Part shown: one piece after another, positions 1 through 6,790 of the stretch
Layout: every line of letters starts with the position of its first letter
How positions within the stretch are numbered: position 1 is the first letter of the stretch
Assembly: GCA_003601725.1 (NCBI GenBank)
Contig: PIYJ01000012.1
Coordinates: 1-21,121 of the forward strand
Direction of reading: 5' to 3'
Length of the DNA stretch: 21,121 bases
DNA from: Candidatus Bathyarchaeota archaeon
GTDB taxonomy: Archaea > Thermoproteota > Bathyarchaeia > Bathyarchaeales > DTEX01
Notes under the pieces: model-generated
The model's database searches: none
Seen by the model: the letters and a program-made list of their open reading frames with translations, nothing else
Told to the model about the DNA's origin: nothing
Program-made: the position numbers and the translations under genes

Positions 1-265
1 TTATCAAGTTGCCTTTCTCAGATTGCCTTAAAGCTTCCCGCGGACAAGCTCTCACACATGGAGGGTCATCGCAGAATCTGCAGGTCATGGCAGTGTTAAA
101 CAGAGGGGTAAGGCGGATGACTCTTATTCTGGATAACGCGGGGTTTGGGAAGCCATTCTTCTCTAATGAACAGACGTATTCACATAACCCGCATCCTGTA
201 CATTTATCCGGATTGATCGAGACGAATCGTCTATTATTAATCTCAGAGGGTTCTACATCTACCAT
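1..265 (-). CDS. 4Fe-4S dicluster (HycB/DmsB-type) electron-transfer protein, partial, C-terminus beyond left edge
   Basis: Reading the minus strand from an ATG at 265 gives 88 residues that run open through base 1, so the gene is cut by the window edge. It has two cysteine clusters: C22-x2-C25-x2-C28-x3-C32 (CTGCGLCEYVC) and C62-x2-C65-x4-C70-x3-C74-P (CRFCDDPPCVRACP). This is the pattern of 4Fe-4S dicluster subunits that carry electrons for molybdenum/tungsten oxidoreductases or hydrogenases. The start at 265 follows GGTGAG at a good distance. In-frame ATGs at 277 and 283 would add 4 or 6 residues. No signal peptide or membrane segment is seen, so it is probably cytoplasmic. The partner enzyme would lie outside the window, so its substrate cannot be told. 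The iron-sulfur assignment is firm; the exact subfamily is inferred. Confidence 0.85.
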   Translation of the reverse strand, partial: MVDVEPSEINNRRFVSINPDKCTGCGLCEYVCSLEKNGFPNPALSRIRVIRLTPLFNTAMTCRFCDDPPCVRACPREALRQSEKGNLI

Positions 266-626
266 TATTCTCACCATCACCATGTGGCTTGCTCATTCTA
301 TTAATTGAATGCTTCATAAGCAGATGCTGATCGTTGCTGAAAAATTTTACTTAATTATCATTTAATGAGGTGAGGGATGAATCTGTCTTCTAGAGATTTG
401 AGCTGAAAAATAGCCAGGACTTTAGAAATGTTAAGTGAAGACAAAATTAAGACTTAGAATAAGAAAGCGCGGAAACATCATGATTTGAGTGGGGCTTTCC
501 CCCTAAAGGTCTTCTATAGATTGAGGCGTTTGTATTCTTTCAGTTTTCGAGTAAAGGAAATAACGGAGTATGCCTTTTTATCATTGATCGTAGCGTTCGA
601 ATTTCTAGTATAGAAGGAAAGTTGAG
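266..626. other. 361-base divergent intergenic region
   Basis: This gap separates the minus-strand iron-sulfur gene from the plus-strand 90-aa gene and should hold both promoters. There is an AT-rich patch at 340-366 that could serve the minus strand. A T-rich TATA-like box at 574-582 serves the plus strand. A strong ribosome-binding-like sequence (GAGGTGAGGG) stands directly before an ATG at 377, but that frame closes after nine codons (377-406), so I do not call it a gene. No tRNA or convincing guide RNA is seen. Confidence 0.5.
574..582 (+). promoter_or_regulatory. TATA-like box for the 90-aa gene
   Basis: CTTTTTATC lies about 45-53 bases before the ATG at 627, which predicts transcription start near 605 and a short leader carrying the GAAGGAAAG ribosome-binding site at 612-620. 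Assigned by spacing and base composition only. Confidence 0.35.
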
Positions 627-899
627 ATGGATAATCTTAAAGTACAGAGCCCAAAGGAAGCTCAAGCCATCATTATGAAGAAACTTAGGGCTGGATATGG
701 CCCCAAGGCAAAAGTGAAATTCTTGAAAACCATGCTTGAAACGGATTTGGCTAACGGCAGAAGATTATGGGTAGTTGAGGGAGACATCAAAGTGAGACGA
801 TGGTTCTTCTTAAAGAAATCTTGGCACTTCACATATTTTCTGAGCGCAGAAGACGGCAAAGTACTGATTATGCGGGGAAGAAAGGCTAAAACCGTTTAG
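627..899 (+). CDS. Small conserved hypothetical protein, PepSY-like
   Basis: 90 residues, with no signal peptide and no membrane helix. An N-terminal helix (SPKEAQAIIMKKL, residues 8-20) is followed by a strand-rich part: residues 45-52 (RRLWVVEG), 57-65 (RRWFFLKKS) and 67-80 (HFTYFLSAEDGKVL). This helix plus antiparallel-sheet order, ending in an acidic turn and G-K-V-L, resembles single PepSY domains, which are small modulating or inhibitory domains. I cannot prove the family from sequence alone. The start is supported by GAAGGAAAG at 612-620. It stands alone, 133 bases before the fucosidase gene, with its own TATA-like box. Real gene: likely. Function: unknown. Confidence 0.7.
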   Translation: MDNLKVQSPKEAQAIIMKKLRAGYGPKAKVKFLKTMLETDLANGRRLWVVEGDIKVRRWFFLKKSWHFTYFLSAEDGKVLIMRGRKAKTV

Positions 900-1002
900 A
901 AAGCAGCTAATTCTGCGTTAATAATAAAGAGAAACGGATCTGCTTTTTTGGTTGTTCCTCGTTTAAAGGGGGAAACACGAATAGTTTTTTCTTTCTACAA
1001 AG

Positions 1003-1010
1003 TATTAAAA
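1003..1010 (+). promoter_or_regulatory. TATA-like box for the fucosidase gene (leaderless arrangement)
   Basis: TATTAAAA is centred about 26 bases before the ATG at 1033, preceded by a purine-rich ACAAAG that could be a BRE. This is the spacing expected if transcription begins at or next to the start codon, which would explain the lack of a ribosome-binding site there. Confidence 0.45.
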
Positions 1011-1032
1011 ATGAAGAGTAGATCATCATTTT

Positions 1033-2313
1033 ATGGATGTGAGAAGATTGAAGGAGAAATTAGAAGAATCAAAAGAAGAACATGAGAAAAGGATGGCTTG
1101 GTGGAGAGAAGCTAAATTCGGCATGTTCATCCATTGGGGGCTCTACGCTATACCCGCAGGAATGTGGAAGGGCAAGCTGATTCCAGGCATAGGCGAGTGG
1201 ATTCAGTTCCGAGCAAAGATACCGGTCAAGGAGTATGAGCAACTGGCTAAACACTTCAACCCTGTGAAGTTCAATGCGGAAGAATGGGTTAAAGTTGCGA
1301 AGGAGGCGGGGATGAAATACCTCGTCATAACCGCCAAGCATCATGACGGATTCTGCATGTTTCACTCTGAGTTGACAGATTACAATATCGTTGATGCAAC
1401 TCCGTTCAAGCGAGATCCAATGAAGGAATTAGCCGAAGCCTGCCGGAAAGAAGGCATAAAGTTTGGGTTCTACTATTCACAGCTGCTTGATTGGCATCAT
1501 CCCGACGGCGCGGGAAACGATTGGGATTACGACCCAAACAAGAAGAACTTCACTAAATACTTGGAAGAGTATGTTAAGCCGCAGCTCCGGGAGCTACTCA
1601 CAAATTACGGCCCAATAGCCGTAATCTGGTTTGACATATATTCCCCCACACCTGAAATCGCTAGAGATTTAAAGGCATGGGTCCGCCGGTTTCAGCCCGA
1701 TACCATCGTCAGCGGACGTATAGATCCTAATAGGCGATGGGATAAAGGCATCGGGGACTACATGGAGAGAGGAGACAATGAGATACCGGAACACCGGATT
1801 GAGGAGGACTGGGAAACCCCTGGGACAATAAATGATACATGGGGATTCAAAAGCTACGATCACAATTGGAAATCATCCGGTGTTATCATCCAGAAGCTAG
1901 TTGACATCGTAAGCAAAGGCGGCAACTATCTGCTTAACGTCGGCCCAACAGCTGAAGGAATAATCCCAGAGCCTTCCATACGCGTCTTGAAGGAAGTCGG
2001 CGCATGGCTAAAGAAGAATGGGGAAAGCATATATGGCACCGAGGCCAGCCCGATCATCACACGTCCAGACGATCCATACAAGTGCACTGCGAAGCAAGGT
2101 AAATTGTACGTTCACGTTCTAGCATGGCCATGGGATGGGGAACTCGAGATATCCGGGATCAAGAACGAAGTCGTTAAGGCCTACTTTCTGGCAGATCCGG
2201 ATTGCAGAGATCTCAAGTATAAGCAAGACGGCGAAGAGGTAAAGGGAATGAAACCCTTGGATCCTGTTGATAACGTGGTTGTTCTGGAAATGAGTAATGA
2301 AGAATGGCCCTAG
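1033..2313 (+). CDS. GH29 alpha-L-fucosidase
   Basis: 426 residues, about the usual length for the catalytic barrel plus the C-terminal beta domain. It should release L-fucose from fucosylated oligosaccharides with retention of configuration. Seen in the sequence: W-W-R-E-A-K-F-G-M-F-I-H-W-G at residues 23-36, which is the GH29 entry motif; AKHHDGF at 101-107; and VIWFD at 197-201, where D201 is the expected nucleophile. DWETPGTINDTWGF at 259-272 is a typical GH29 acid/base-region motif with E261, and GGNYLLNVGPTAEG at 296-309 is strongly conserved. There is no signal peptide, so it probably acts in the cytoplasm on imported sugars. No ribosome-binding site precedes the ATG, but a TATA-like box at 1003-1010 suggests a leaderless message. 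M21 is a possible later start, but it would remove only a charged helix. The identity is clear; the exact linkage specificity is not. Confidence 0.93.
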   Translation: MDVRRLKEKLEESKEEHEKRMAWWREAKFGMFIHWGLYAIPAGMWKGKLIPGIGEWIQFRAKIPVKEYEQLAKHFNPVKFNAEEWVKVAKEAGMKYLVITAKHHDGFCMFHSELTDYNIVDATPFKRDPMKELAEACRKEGIKFGFYYSQLLDWHHPDGAGNDWDYDPNKKNFTKYLEEYVKPQLRELLTNYGPIAVIWFDIYSPTPEIARDLKAWVRRFQPDTIVSGRIDPNRRWDKGIGDYMERGDNEIPEHRIEEDWETPGTINDTWGFKSYDHNWKSSGVIIQKLVDIVSKGGNYLLNVGPTAEGIIPEPSIRVLKEVGAWLKKNGESIYGTEASPIITRPDDPYKCTAKQGKLYVHVLAWPWDGELEISGIKNEVVKAYFLADPDCRDLKYKQDGEEVKGMKPLDPVDNVVVLEMSNEEWP

Positions 2314-2366
2314 GGTGAAGGAGAGGAAGATCAGCATCCAGAGATAGAACTCGTTCCTCATATTTG

Positions 2367-2375
2367 TTTATAAAA
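2367..2375 (+). promoter_or_regulatory. TATA-like box for trmO
   Basis: TTTATAAAA in the 137-base gap after the fucosidase gene. It predicts transcription start near 2398-2400 and a leader of about 50 bases that contains the GAGGAG ribosome-binding site at 2436-2441. Confidence 0.5.
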
Positions 2376-2450
2376 TCCCTTTGTTTCTGGCCATCTAAAC
2401 ATCCTTTTCTGAAGATACCTATGTGAAGCCCTTTAGAGGAGACAGATGCG

Positions 2451-2894
2451 ATGATGAAAGCGTCAAAAAGAAGAGCTGAAGTCAAATTCATAGGACGAGT
2501 TAAAGAATCCGGCGAAGAGGAGGCGAAAATAGAGATATTTCAAGAATTTAGCGATGGACTTAGAGGGATAGATGAGTTTTCTCATCTTATAATCCTCTAC
2601 TGGTTTCATCTCAGAGACAACGAGGAGGAACGGCGCACTCTGCTTGTTTTTCCGAGGAGACACGCTGTGAATGTTGAGAAGGGAGTCTTCGCTTGTAGAA
2701 GTCCTTCCCGTCCCAATCCGATAGGACTATGCATTGTGAAGCTGATTAAAGTTGAAGGAAACGTATTAACTGTTAGAGGATTAGATGCCTTTACGGACTC
2801 CCCCATCATAGACATAAAGCCTTATCTGCCAAGAGATGATTCTATTCCAGACGCACGTGTACCTAGCTGGGCTCTGCGTGGCCCTTCGACATGA
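2451..2894 (+). CDS. trmO: tRNA (N6-threonylcarbamoyladenosine37-N6)-methyltransferase TrmO
   Basis: 147 residues, a single TsaA/TrmO beta-barrel domain. The family uses S-adenosylmethionine to methylate N6 of t6A37 in ANN-decoding tRNAs. Signature motifs are present: FACRSPSRPNPIG at residues 80-92 and GLDAFTDSPIIDIKPY at 110-125. The protein ends soon after this, so it lacks the longer C-terminal domain of some bacterial versions; short forms are common in archaea. Start: ATG at 2451 or the adjacent ATG at 2454, 9-12 bases after GAGGAG (2436-2441). The ATG at 2446 is out of frame and stops at once. It has its own TATA-like box and does not look linked in function to the fucosidase before it. 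The family call is firm; the modified tRNA position rests on family knowledge. Confidence 0.92.
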   Translation: MMKASKRRAEVKFIGRVKESGEEEAKIEIFQEFSDGLRGIDEFSHLIILYWFHLRDNEEERRTLLVFPRRHAVNVEKGVFACRSPSRPNPIGLCIVKLIKVEGNVLTVRGLDAFTDSPIIDIKPYLPRDDSIPDARVPSWALRGPST

Positions 2895-2951
2895 ATATTT
2901 ATGGCTTGATTGAGCGATTAATGCGCCGTGAACATTTCTTTCGTCACAAAG

Positions 2952-2959
2952 CATTTATG
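2952..2959 (+). promoter_or_regulatory. TATA-like box for the RraA-family gene
   Basis: CATTTATG preceded by ACAAAG, 28-35 bases before the ATG at 2987. It predicts a very short leader or none. Confidence 0.35.
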
Positions 2960-2986
2960 AAGGGTTAGGCGGCTAAAAGGTAGAAG

Positions 2987-3727
2987 ATGGAGATGCTGAT
3001 GAAAAGGAATAATACTACGCAAAAGGAGACGAAACAACAATCAATACTGAATCTTCAATCACGATGGAATAAGATCCGTGTAGCAAATTTGTATGATGCT
3101 CTAGACAGTATGGGATATCCCAATCAGTGCCTTGATCTAGGTATAAAGCCGCTCTTTCCTAAGCAGCATCTAGCAGGCGTTGCGGTTACCGTTCGGGGAA
3201 GCCGAGATCCACGAACACGGGAGGATTTCAAGAAAGAAGGCGGAGAAGTTAACTATTTTCAGCTGTTGAAAGAAAAGGTCTTCCCAGGAGCCGTTGTCGT
3301 CGTTGAAACGGGCGGAGAACCGTATACCGGAAAGTTCGGGGAGATGACGAGCTGGGCTCTGAAGCAAAGGGGAGCGCGGGGAATAGTCATAGATGGATAT
3401 ACTCGTGATTACTTAGGTTTAGAGGCCATTCCAGACTATACGGTATGTGCACGTGGCACATCTCCGATTGAATCTGCGAAACGCTGGAGAATCAATGCGG
3501 TTAATATACCAATCGCTATGCCTGGCACGCTTACCAGCCAAATCCGCGTAAATCCAGGAGATTGGATTATAGGCGGACCGGACGGAGTAATCATCGTCCC
3601 CAAAGAGATAGCGAACGATGTGCTTATTAAGGCTGAAGAGATTGAACGGAGAGAGCAGGGTATGCGTGAGGATCTTACTCGTGGAATGAGCTTCGAGGAT
3701 GCGTACGCGAAGTGGGGACGAGCATAA
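2987..3727 (+). CDS. RraA-family protein (dimethylmenaquinone methyltransferase-like / class II pyruvate aldolase fold)
   Basis: 246 residues with the RraA/HMG-aldolase fold. Members with known activity are metal-dependent aldolases that split 4-hydroxy-2-oxo acids to give pyruvate; others inhibit RNase E, which is unlikely here. Visible motifs: GKFGEM at 115-120, the loop that binds substrate carboxylate in the aldolases, and GARGIVIDGYTRD at 129-141, with R140 and D141 matching the pyruvate-binding Arg and metal-binding Asp. VNPGDWIIGGPDGVIIVP at 188-205 replaces the usual D-x-D-G with G-P-D-G. The older label 'dimethylmenaquinone methyltransferase' is probably not its function. ATGs at 2987, 2993 and 2999 are all possible starts. 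A role in breaking down a sugar-derived keto acid is attractive because of the glycosidase genes nearby, but is only inferred. Confidence 0.85.
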   Translation: MEMLMKRNNTTQKETKQQSILNLQSRWNKIRVANLYDALDSMGYPNQCLDLGIKPLFPKQHLAGVAVTVRGSRDPRTREDFKKEGGEVNYFQLLKEKVFPGAVVVVETGGEPYTGKFGEMTSWALKQRGARGIVIDGYTRDYLGLEAIPDYTVCARGTSPIESAKRWRINAVNIPIAMPGTLTSQIRVNPGDWIIGGPDGVIIVPKEIANDVLIKAEEIERREQGMREDLTRGMSFEDAYAKWGRA

Positions 3728-3822
3728 TCTTTTCGCAATGGTTCTGTTTTGATATTGATGGGTTTGTCTTCGAGTTTCGATCGGATTCTTTCTAAAGGGG
3801 TCATTCCAATGATTTGCTCATT

Positions 3823-3832
3823 AATTTTAAAT
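3823..3832 (+). promoter_or_regulatory. TATA-like box for the flavoprotein gene
   Basis: AATTTTAAAT lies about 50-60 bases before the ATG at 3882, giving a leader of about 30 bases with GAGGT at 3870-3874. A second AT-rich site (TTGTTAAAAA, 3851-3860) is a weaker, nearly leaderless alternative. Confidence 0.35.
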
Positions 3833-3881
3833 GGCTTTCAAATCATAATTTTGTTAAAAATGCAATGTTGAGGTAGCGTGA

Positions 3882-4457
3882 ATGATTCGTGTCTTAGGTA
3901 TTGTTGGAAGTCCACGAATCGGAGGGAACACTGAGCTCTTCGTTGCCGAGGCGTTGAAGGCCGCGGAGGAAGATGGAGCTGAGACGGAGCTGCTGAGGCT
4001 TGCTGATAAAGAGGTGAACCCATGTGATGCATGTTTATCCTGCCGGGAGACCAAAGAGTGCCGGATAAAGGATGATTTCCAGATGATCTTTGAGAAGATG
4101 GTTGAGGCTGACGGGATAATTCTAGCTTCGCCGGTTTACTTCAGCTCAGCTACTCCGAAGATTAAGGCTCTCATCGACAGGGCAGGATACGTATCAATCG
4201 CTAAGGGAAGGGTCTTCGAGAATAAGGTCGGCGGAGCAATGGCTGTAGCGAGGAGAGCTGGACAAAACTTTACATTCGCCCAGCTACTGTTCTTCTTCAT
4301 GCATCAAGGAATGATCGTCCCCGGATCGACATACTGGAATGTAGCTTTCGGAAGAGGAAAAGGCGAAGTAACAAAAGATGAAGAAGGCATGGCAACGGCG
4401 AGAAACTTCGGAAAGAAGATAGTCTGGCTTATAAGAAAAATAAAAGGCTCAGAATAA
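3882..4457 (+). CDS. NAD(P)H-dependent FMN reductase-like iron-sulfur flavoprotein
   Basis: 191 residues with a flavodoxin-like fold. GSPRIGGNTE at residues 9-18 is the FMN phosphate-binding loop, and ASPVYFSSATPKIKALIDRAG (from residue 81) is the typical second flavin-contact region of this family. C48-x2-C51-x2-C54-x5-C60 (CDACLSCRETKEC) is the compact cysteine motif of Isf-type flavoproteins and probably holds a 4Fe-4S cluster. Such proteins pass electrons between ferredoxin or NAD(P)H and small acceptors, sometimes oxygen or peroxide. The start at 3882 follows GAGGT by 7 bases. It is a single gene converging on the GH4 gene with 113 bases between them, where T-rich runs just after the stop (ATCTTTTTG near 4465) could end transcription. 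The class is firm; the physiological partner is unknown. Confidence 0.88.
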   Translation: MIRVLGIVGSPRIGGNTELFVAEALKAAEEDGAETELLRLADKEVNPCDACLSCRETKECRIKDDFQMIFEKMVEADGIILASPVYFSSATPKIKALIDRAGYVSIAKGRVFENKVGGAMAVARRAGQNFTFAQLLFFFMHQGMIVPGSTYWNVAFGRGKGEVTKDEEGMATARNFGKKIVWLIRKIKGSE

Positions 4458-4570
4458 TGCTTCCATCTTTTTGAAGGTGCTCCTCAAAGTCTTTTGTTAT
4501 CCTCCCTTTATTGTTTCCATTCTGATGAAATGGGACTTCAGTTTCTTTACAGAGTATTTTTGGGGTTTTC

Positions 4571-5935
4571 CTAGCGATAGTGACGTGCTGCTTCAGCGTT
4601 CCATGGCTGTGCTAGTAATTCGTCAACTAGAGACCTGGCTTGCTCGTAAGATTTGGTTCTCGGGTCCTCCATAAGCGCCAGAATTAGACTCTTTCTGTCC
4701 CCTTCCTTGAATGCTTGCAGGATTTGCTCCATTCTCATCATTCTGGGGATCATAACATAAAGCATAAGACGCTTGGGCAATGTGCCGACGTGTATTCCTT
4801 GAACTCCTCTTCCGCTTACAACCGCAGGAATCTCCACAACTACATCATCAGGTATACCTGATATCGAGTTTTTGTTTGGAATGTTCAGTTGAAGGATTTT
4901 TTCTTTATCATTTGCGATGGAATCAATTATAGGTATATGTTGTTCCCCACTCATTACGGGTGGGAATTCCTTTGTTAATGAAGCTGATGGATCTGAGTAT
5001 ATGCTTTGCATCCTTTTTAGCCTAGATTCCCGATACTTGAGGTAAATTGACCATCCGATCTCCGAGTCAAATCCCCCCGTCGGACCGAACCATCTCTTCT
5101 TCGTCTCCAAGTCTGTGTGATACCACCAGGGAGAGGCGCTTCTCACGGTATCTCCGATCGGGAAGAGACCGAATTGCTTATACATGTCTACGGCTGCCGG
5201 AGACATTTGTTCAGTTTCCCACGGTAAACCCTTCAGAAATTCCTCGCTTTTCCAATATTTTTCAGCTTTCTCCTCGATCCATTCGTCTAGAAGGGGATAG
5301 GCATCTCTTCCCTTGTATAGGAAGTGAGTCATCCAGACGCAGTGATTGAAGCCAGCTACCTCCACGTTGACGTCCTTGAGGCTCAGTCCTAAAGTCTTAG
5401 CCATCTTTTTATAGCCAAAATGCCCATGGCAGACGCCTATAGTCTTGATTTTCGTTTCCCTCGAGATCAAAGTTGTGCCTTCGAAGACGGGGTTCGCAGT
5501 CTCAATCAACCACGCATCTGGACAGAGATCCTCCATGTCTCTTGCGAGTTCCAAGAAGAATTTCAGTTGATGATAGGCTCCGAATCCGCCGTAATAATCG
5601 CAGACTCTATCGCCGATGCCTCGGTAATAGCCATGCCGCTCAGCGATCTCACGTTCCGTCTCCATCGGCTTGTATCCGCCCACCTTCACTGTGCACAGGA
5701 CGAACTCAGCGTCGTCCAATGCGTCTTTTCGATTCGTGGTTGTCTCTATTTTCAGGTTGGCTTTCGTCTCCTTCATATATCTAACGGTAAGGTTATGGAT
5801 CATGTTCAACCGGTCTTTCGATATGTCCATGAGCGTTACCTTGCTGCCCCAAAGGCTCTCCGTTACGCATAAATCACGTATAAAGCTCATCGAGAATGCA
5901 ACGCTTCCGGCGCCTATGATCGATATATTAACCAT
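4571..5935 (-). CDS. GH4 family NAD+/metal-dependent glycosidase, CHGH-motif (alpha-glucuronidase-like) type
   Basis: 454 residues, full length for GH4, a family that cleaves glycosides by an oxidation-elimination-reduction route using NAD+ and a divalent metal. Seen: an N-terminal Rossmann loop GAGSVAFS at residues 8-15, D37 ending the second strand (VTLMD), ETANPV at 145-150, C169-H170-G171-H172 and GFNH at 195-198. C169 and H198 match the metal ligands. The four-residue motif starting at the metal-binding Cys tracks specificity in GH4. From family knowledge, CHGx goes with alpha-glucuronidases, CHEV and CHSV with other non-phosphorylated sugars, and CNVP and CDMP with phosphorylated ones, so CHGH suggests a uronic acid substrate. 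There is no signal peptide. AGAGGAGAAG and a TATA-like box precede the start. Alpha-galactosidase or galacturonidase activity remains possible. Confidence 0.9.
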   Translation of the reverse strand: MVNISIIGAGSVAFSMSFIRDLCVTESLWGSKVTLMDISKDRLNMIHNLTVRYMKETKANLKIETTTNRKDALDDAEFVLCTVKVGGYKPMETEREIAERHGYYRGIGDRVCDYYGGFGAYHQLKFFLELARDMEDLCPDAWLIETANPVFEGTTLISRETKIKTIGVCHGHFGYKKMAKTLGLSLKDVNVEVAGFNHCVWMTHFLYKGRDAYPLLDEWIEEKAEKYWKSEEFLKGLPWETEQMSPAAVDMYKQFGLFPIGDTVRSASPWWYHTDLETKKRWFGPTGGFDSEIGWSIYLKYRESRLKRMQSIYSDPSASLTKEFPPVMSGEQHIPIIDSIANDKEKILQLNIPNKNSISGIPDDVVVEIPAVVSGRGVQGIHVGTLPKRLMLYVMIPRMMRMEQILQAFKEGDRKSLILALMEDPRTKSYEQARSLVDELLAQPWNAEAARHYR

Positions 5936-5983
5936 CTAAACTCTTCTCCTCTAAAAATGTTCGTATCGTTTTACCTTCTTTTT

Positions 5984-5992
5984 CTATATAAG
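5984..5992 (-). promoter_or_regulatory. TATA box for the GH4 gene
   Basis: On the minus strand this reads CTTATATAG. It predicts transcription start near 5960 and a leader of about 25 bases that contains AGAGGAGAAG just before the ATG at 5935. Among the better promoter candidates in the window. Confidence 0.5.
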
Positions 5993-6193
5993 GATTCAAA
6001 AGCTTTTTGTGATGTTTACTTATTTAAAATCTTTCTCAATCGAATGATTCAAGCAGACATGATGATGCACCATCAGTCGCACCCCAATGAAAGTGCACCG
6101 AGAAGAGGGAAACCACAGTAAAAAACATTATTGAATCAAAAACAATAAATTCTAAGTTTCATTTCTTGTCAACTAAATAAGGAGCTGAGGAAG

Positions 6194-6790
6194 ACGCGGA
6201 ATCCAGAAGACTCCGTAGCTGCCGGGAAACAATATCTTAGAGCCCTGTATCCCGGCCGCTTTCAGCCTTTCCATTCAGGCCATCTTGAAGCCGTGAAATA
6301 CATACTGCGCAATACGTCTGAAATCATCATCATGATAGGCAGCGCCCTTCAAAGCCACACATTGAGGAATCCGTTCACATCCGGAGAAAGAATGACTATG
6401 GTTAGACTTGCGCTTACCGAAGCGGGGATTGACCCGGCTAAATACTATATCGTGCCCGTTCCCGATTTGGAGATACATGGAATATGGGTTTCACATGTTT
6501 GTTCTCTGGTACCGAAGTTCGATGTGGTCTATTCTAATGAACCGCTGACGCGGAGGCTCTTCATAGAGGCGGGATTCACAGTTAAAAGCATCCCCTTTTA
6601 TAGACGGGCTCAATGCTCAGCAACTGAGATTAGAAATAAGATGCTTCGAGGGATAAGCTGGGAAGCCCTTCTGCCCAAAAGCGTCGCCCGCTACATAAAG
6701 GAGATTAAAGGGGTTGAAAGGCTGAGAGACCTCGCGAAAACCGACAGGATCCAAGATGATGATCAAACAGGATCATCATTACGAGCCTAG
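6194..6790 (+). CDS. nadM: Archaeal nicotinamide-nucleotide adenylyltransferase NadM, non-ATG start
   Basis: Joins NMN and ATP to give NAD+ and pyrophosphate. The frame is open from 6149 (after TAA 6146-6148) to the TAG at 6788-6790. Conserved motifs: ALYPGRFQPFHSGH ending at residue 30, which is the nucleotidyltransferase loop with the H-x-G-H pair; IGSALQSHTLRNPFTSGER; SNEPLTRRLF; and ATEIRNKMLRG near the C-terminus. The first ordinary start in frame is GTG at 6293, which would delete the catalytic loop and cannot be right. The upstream frame has no ATG, GTG or TTG. I place the start at ACG 6194 because AAGGAG (6179-6184) sits 9 bases before it, giving 198 residues. The sequence may instead hold an ATG-to-ACG error, use another near-cognate codon (ATT 6149/6161, CTG 6185), or be damaged. 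It overlaps proC tail to tail by 12 bases. Confidence 0.85.
   Translation, partial: TRNPEDSVAAGKQYLRALYPGRFQPFHSGHLEAVKYILRNTSEIIIMIGSALQSHTLRNPFTSGERMTMVRLALTEAGIDPAKYYIVPVPDLEIHGIWVSHVCSLVPKFDVVYSNEPLTRRLFIEAGFTVKSIPFYRRAQCSATEIRNKMLRGISWEALLPKSVARYIKEIKGVERLRDLAKTDRIQDDDQTGSSLRA
6756..6779. repeat. Perfect 9-bp inverted repeat at the nadM/proC junction
   Basis: ATGATGATC (6756-6764), loop AAACAG (6765-6770), GATCATCAT (6771-6779); a G-U pair could extend it by one. It lies inside the last codons of nadM and touches the proC stop codon, so each transcript could form the hairpin near its 3' end. No U-run follows on either strand, so a classical terminator is not shown. An mRNA-end stabiliser, a bidirectional stop or a protein site are options. 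Confidence 0.6.

Noticed and set aside
9..308. Plus-strand open frame of 99 codons
   Set aside because: The opposite strand encodes a clear two-cluster 4Fe-4S protein; the plus frame shows no family features.
377..406. Nine-codon open frame with a strong ribosome-binding-like sequence
   Set aside because: Too short to support as a gene; no regulated gene follows at leader-peptide distance.
585..612. GTTCGAATTTC, similar to a tRNA T-loop
   Set aside because: The flanking bases cannot form the five-pair T-stem, and no D or anticodon arm is present upstream.
4471..4674. 67-codon plus-strand frame after the flavoprotein gene
   Set aside because: Half of it is antisense to the GH4 C-terminus, and the rest is a T-rich convergent gap; no family resemblance.
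5420..5872. 150-codon plus-strand frame
   Set aside because: Antisense shadow of the GH4 catalytic region.
6059..6110. Possible C/D-box guide RNA (ATGATGA) between GH4 and nadM
   Set aside because: A C-box-like sequence is present but no CTGA D or D' box lies at a suitable distance.
6293..6790. nadM starting at GTG 6293
   Set aside because: This start removes the GRFQPFHSGH active-site loop, which is in the same frame directly upstream.
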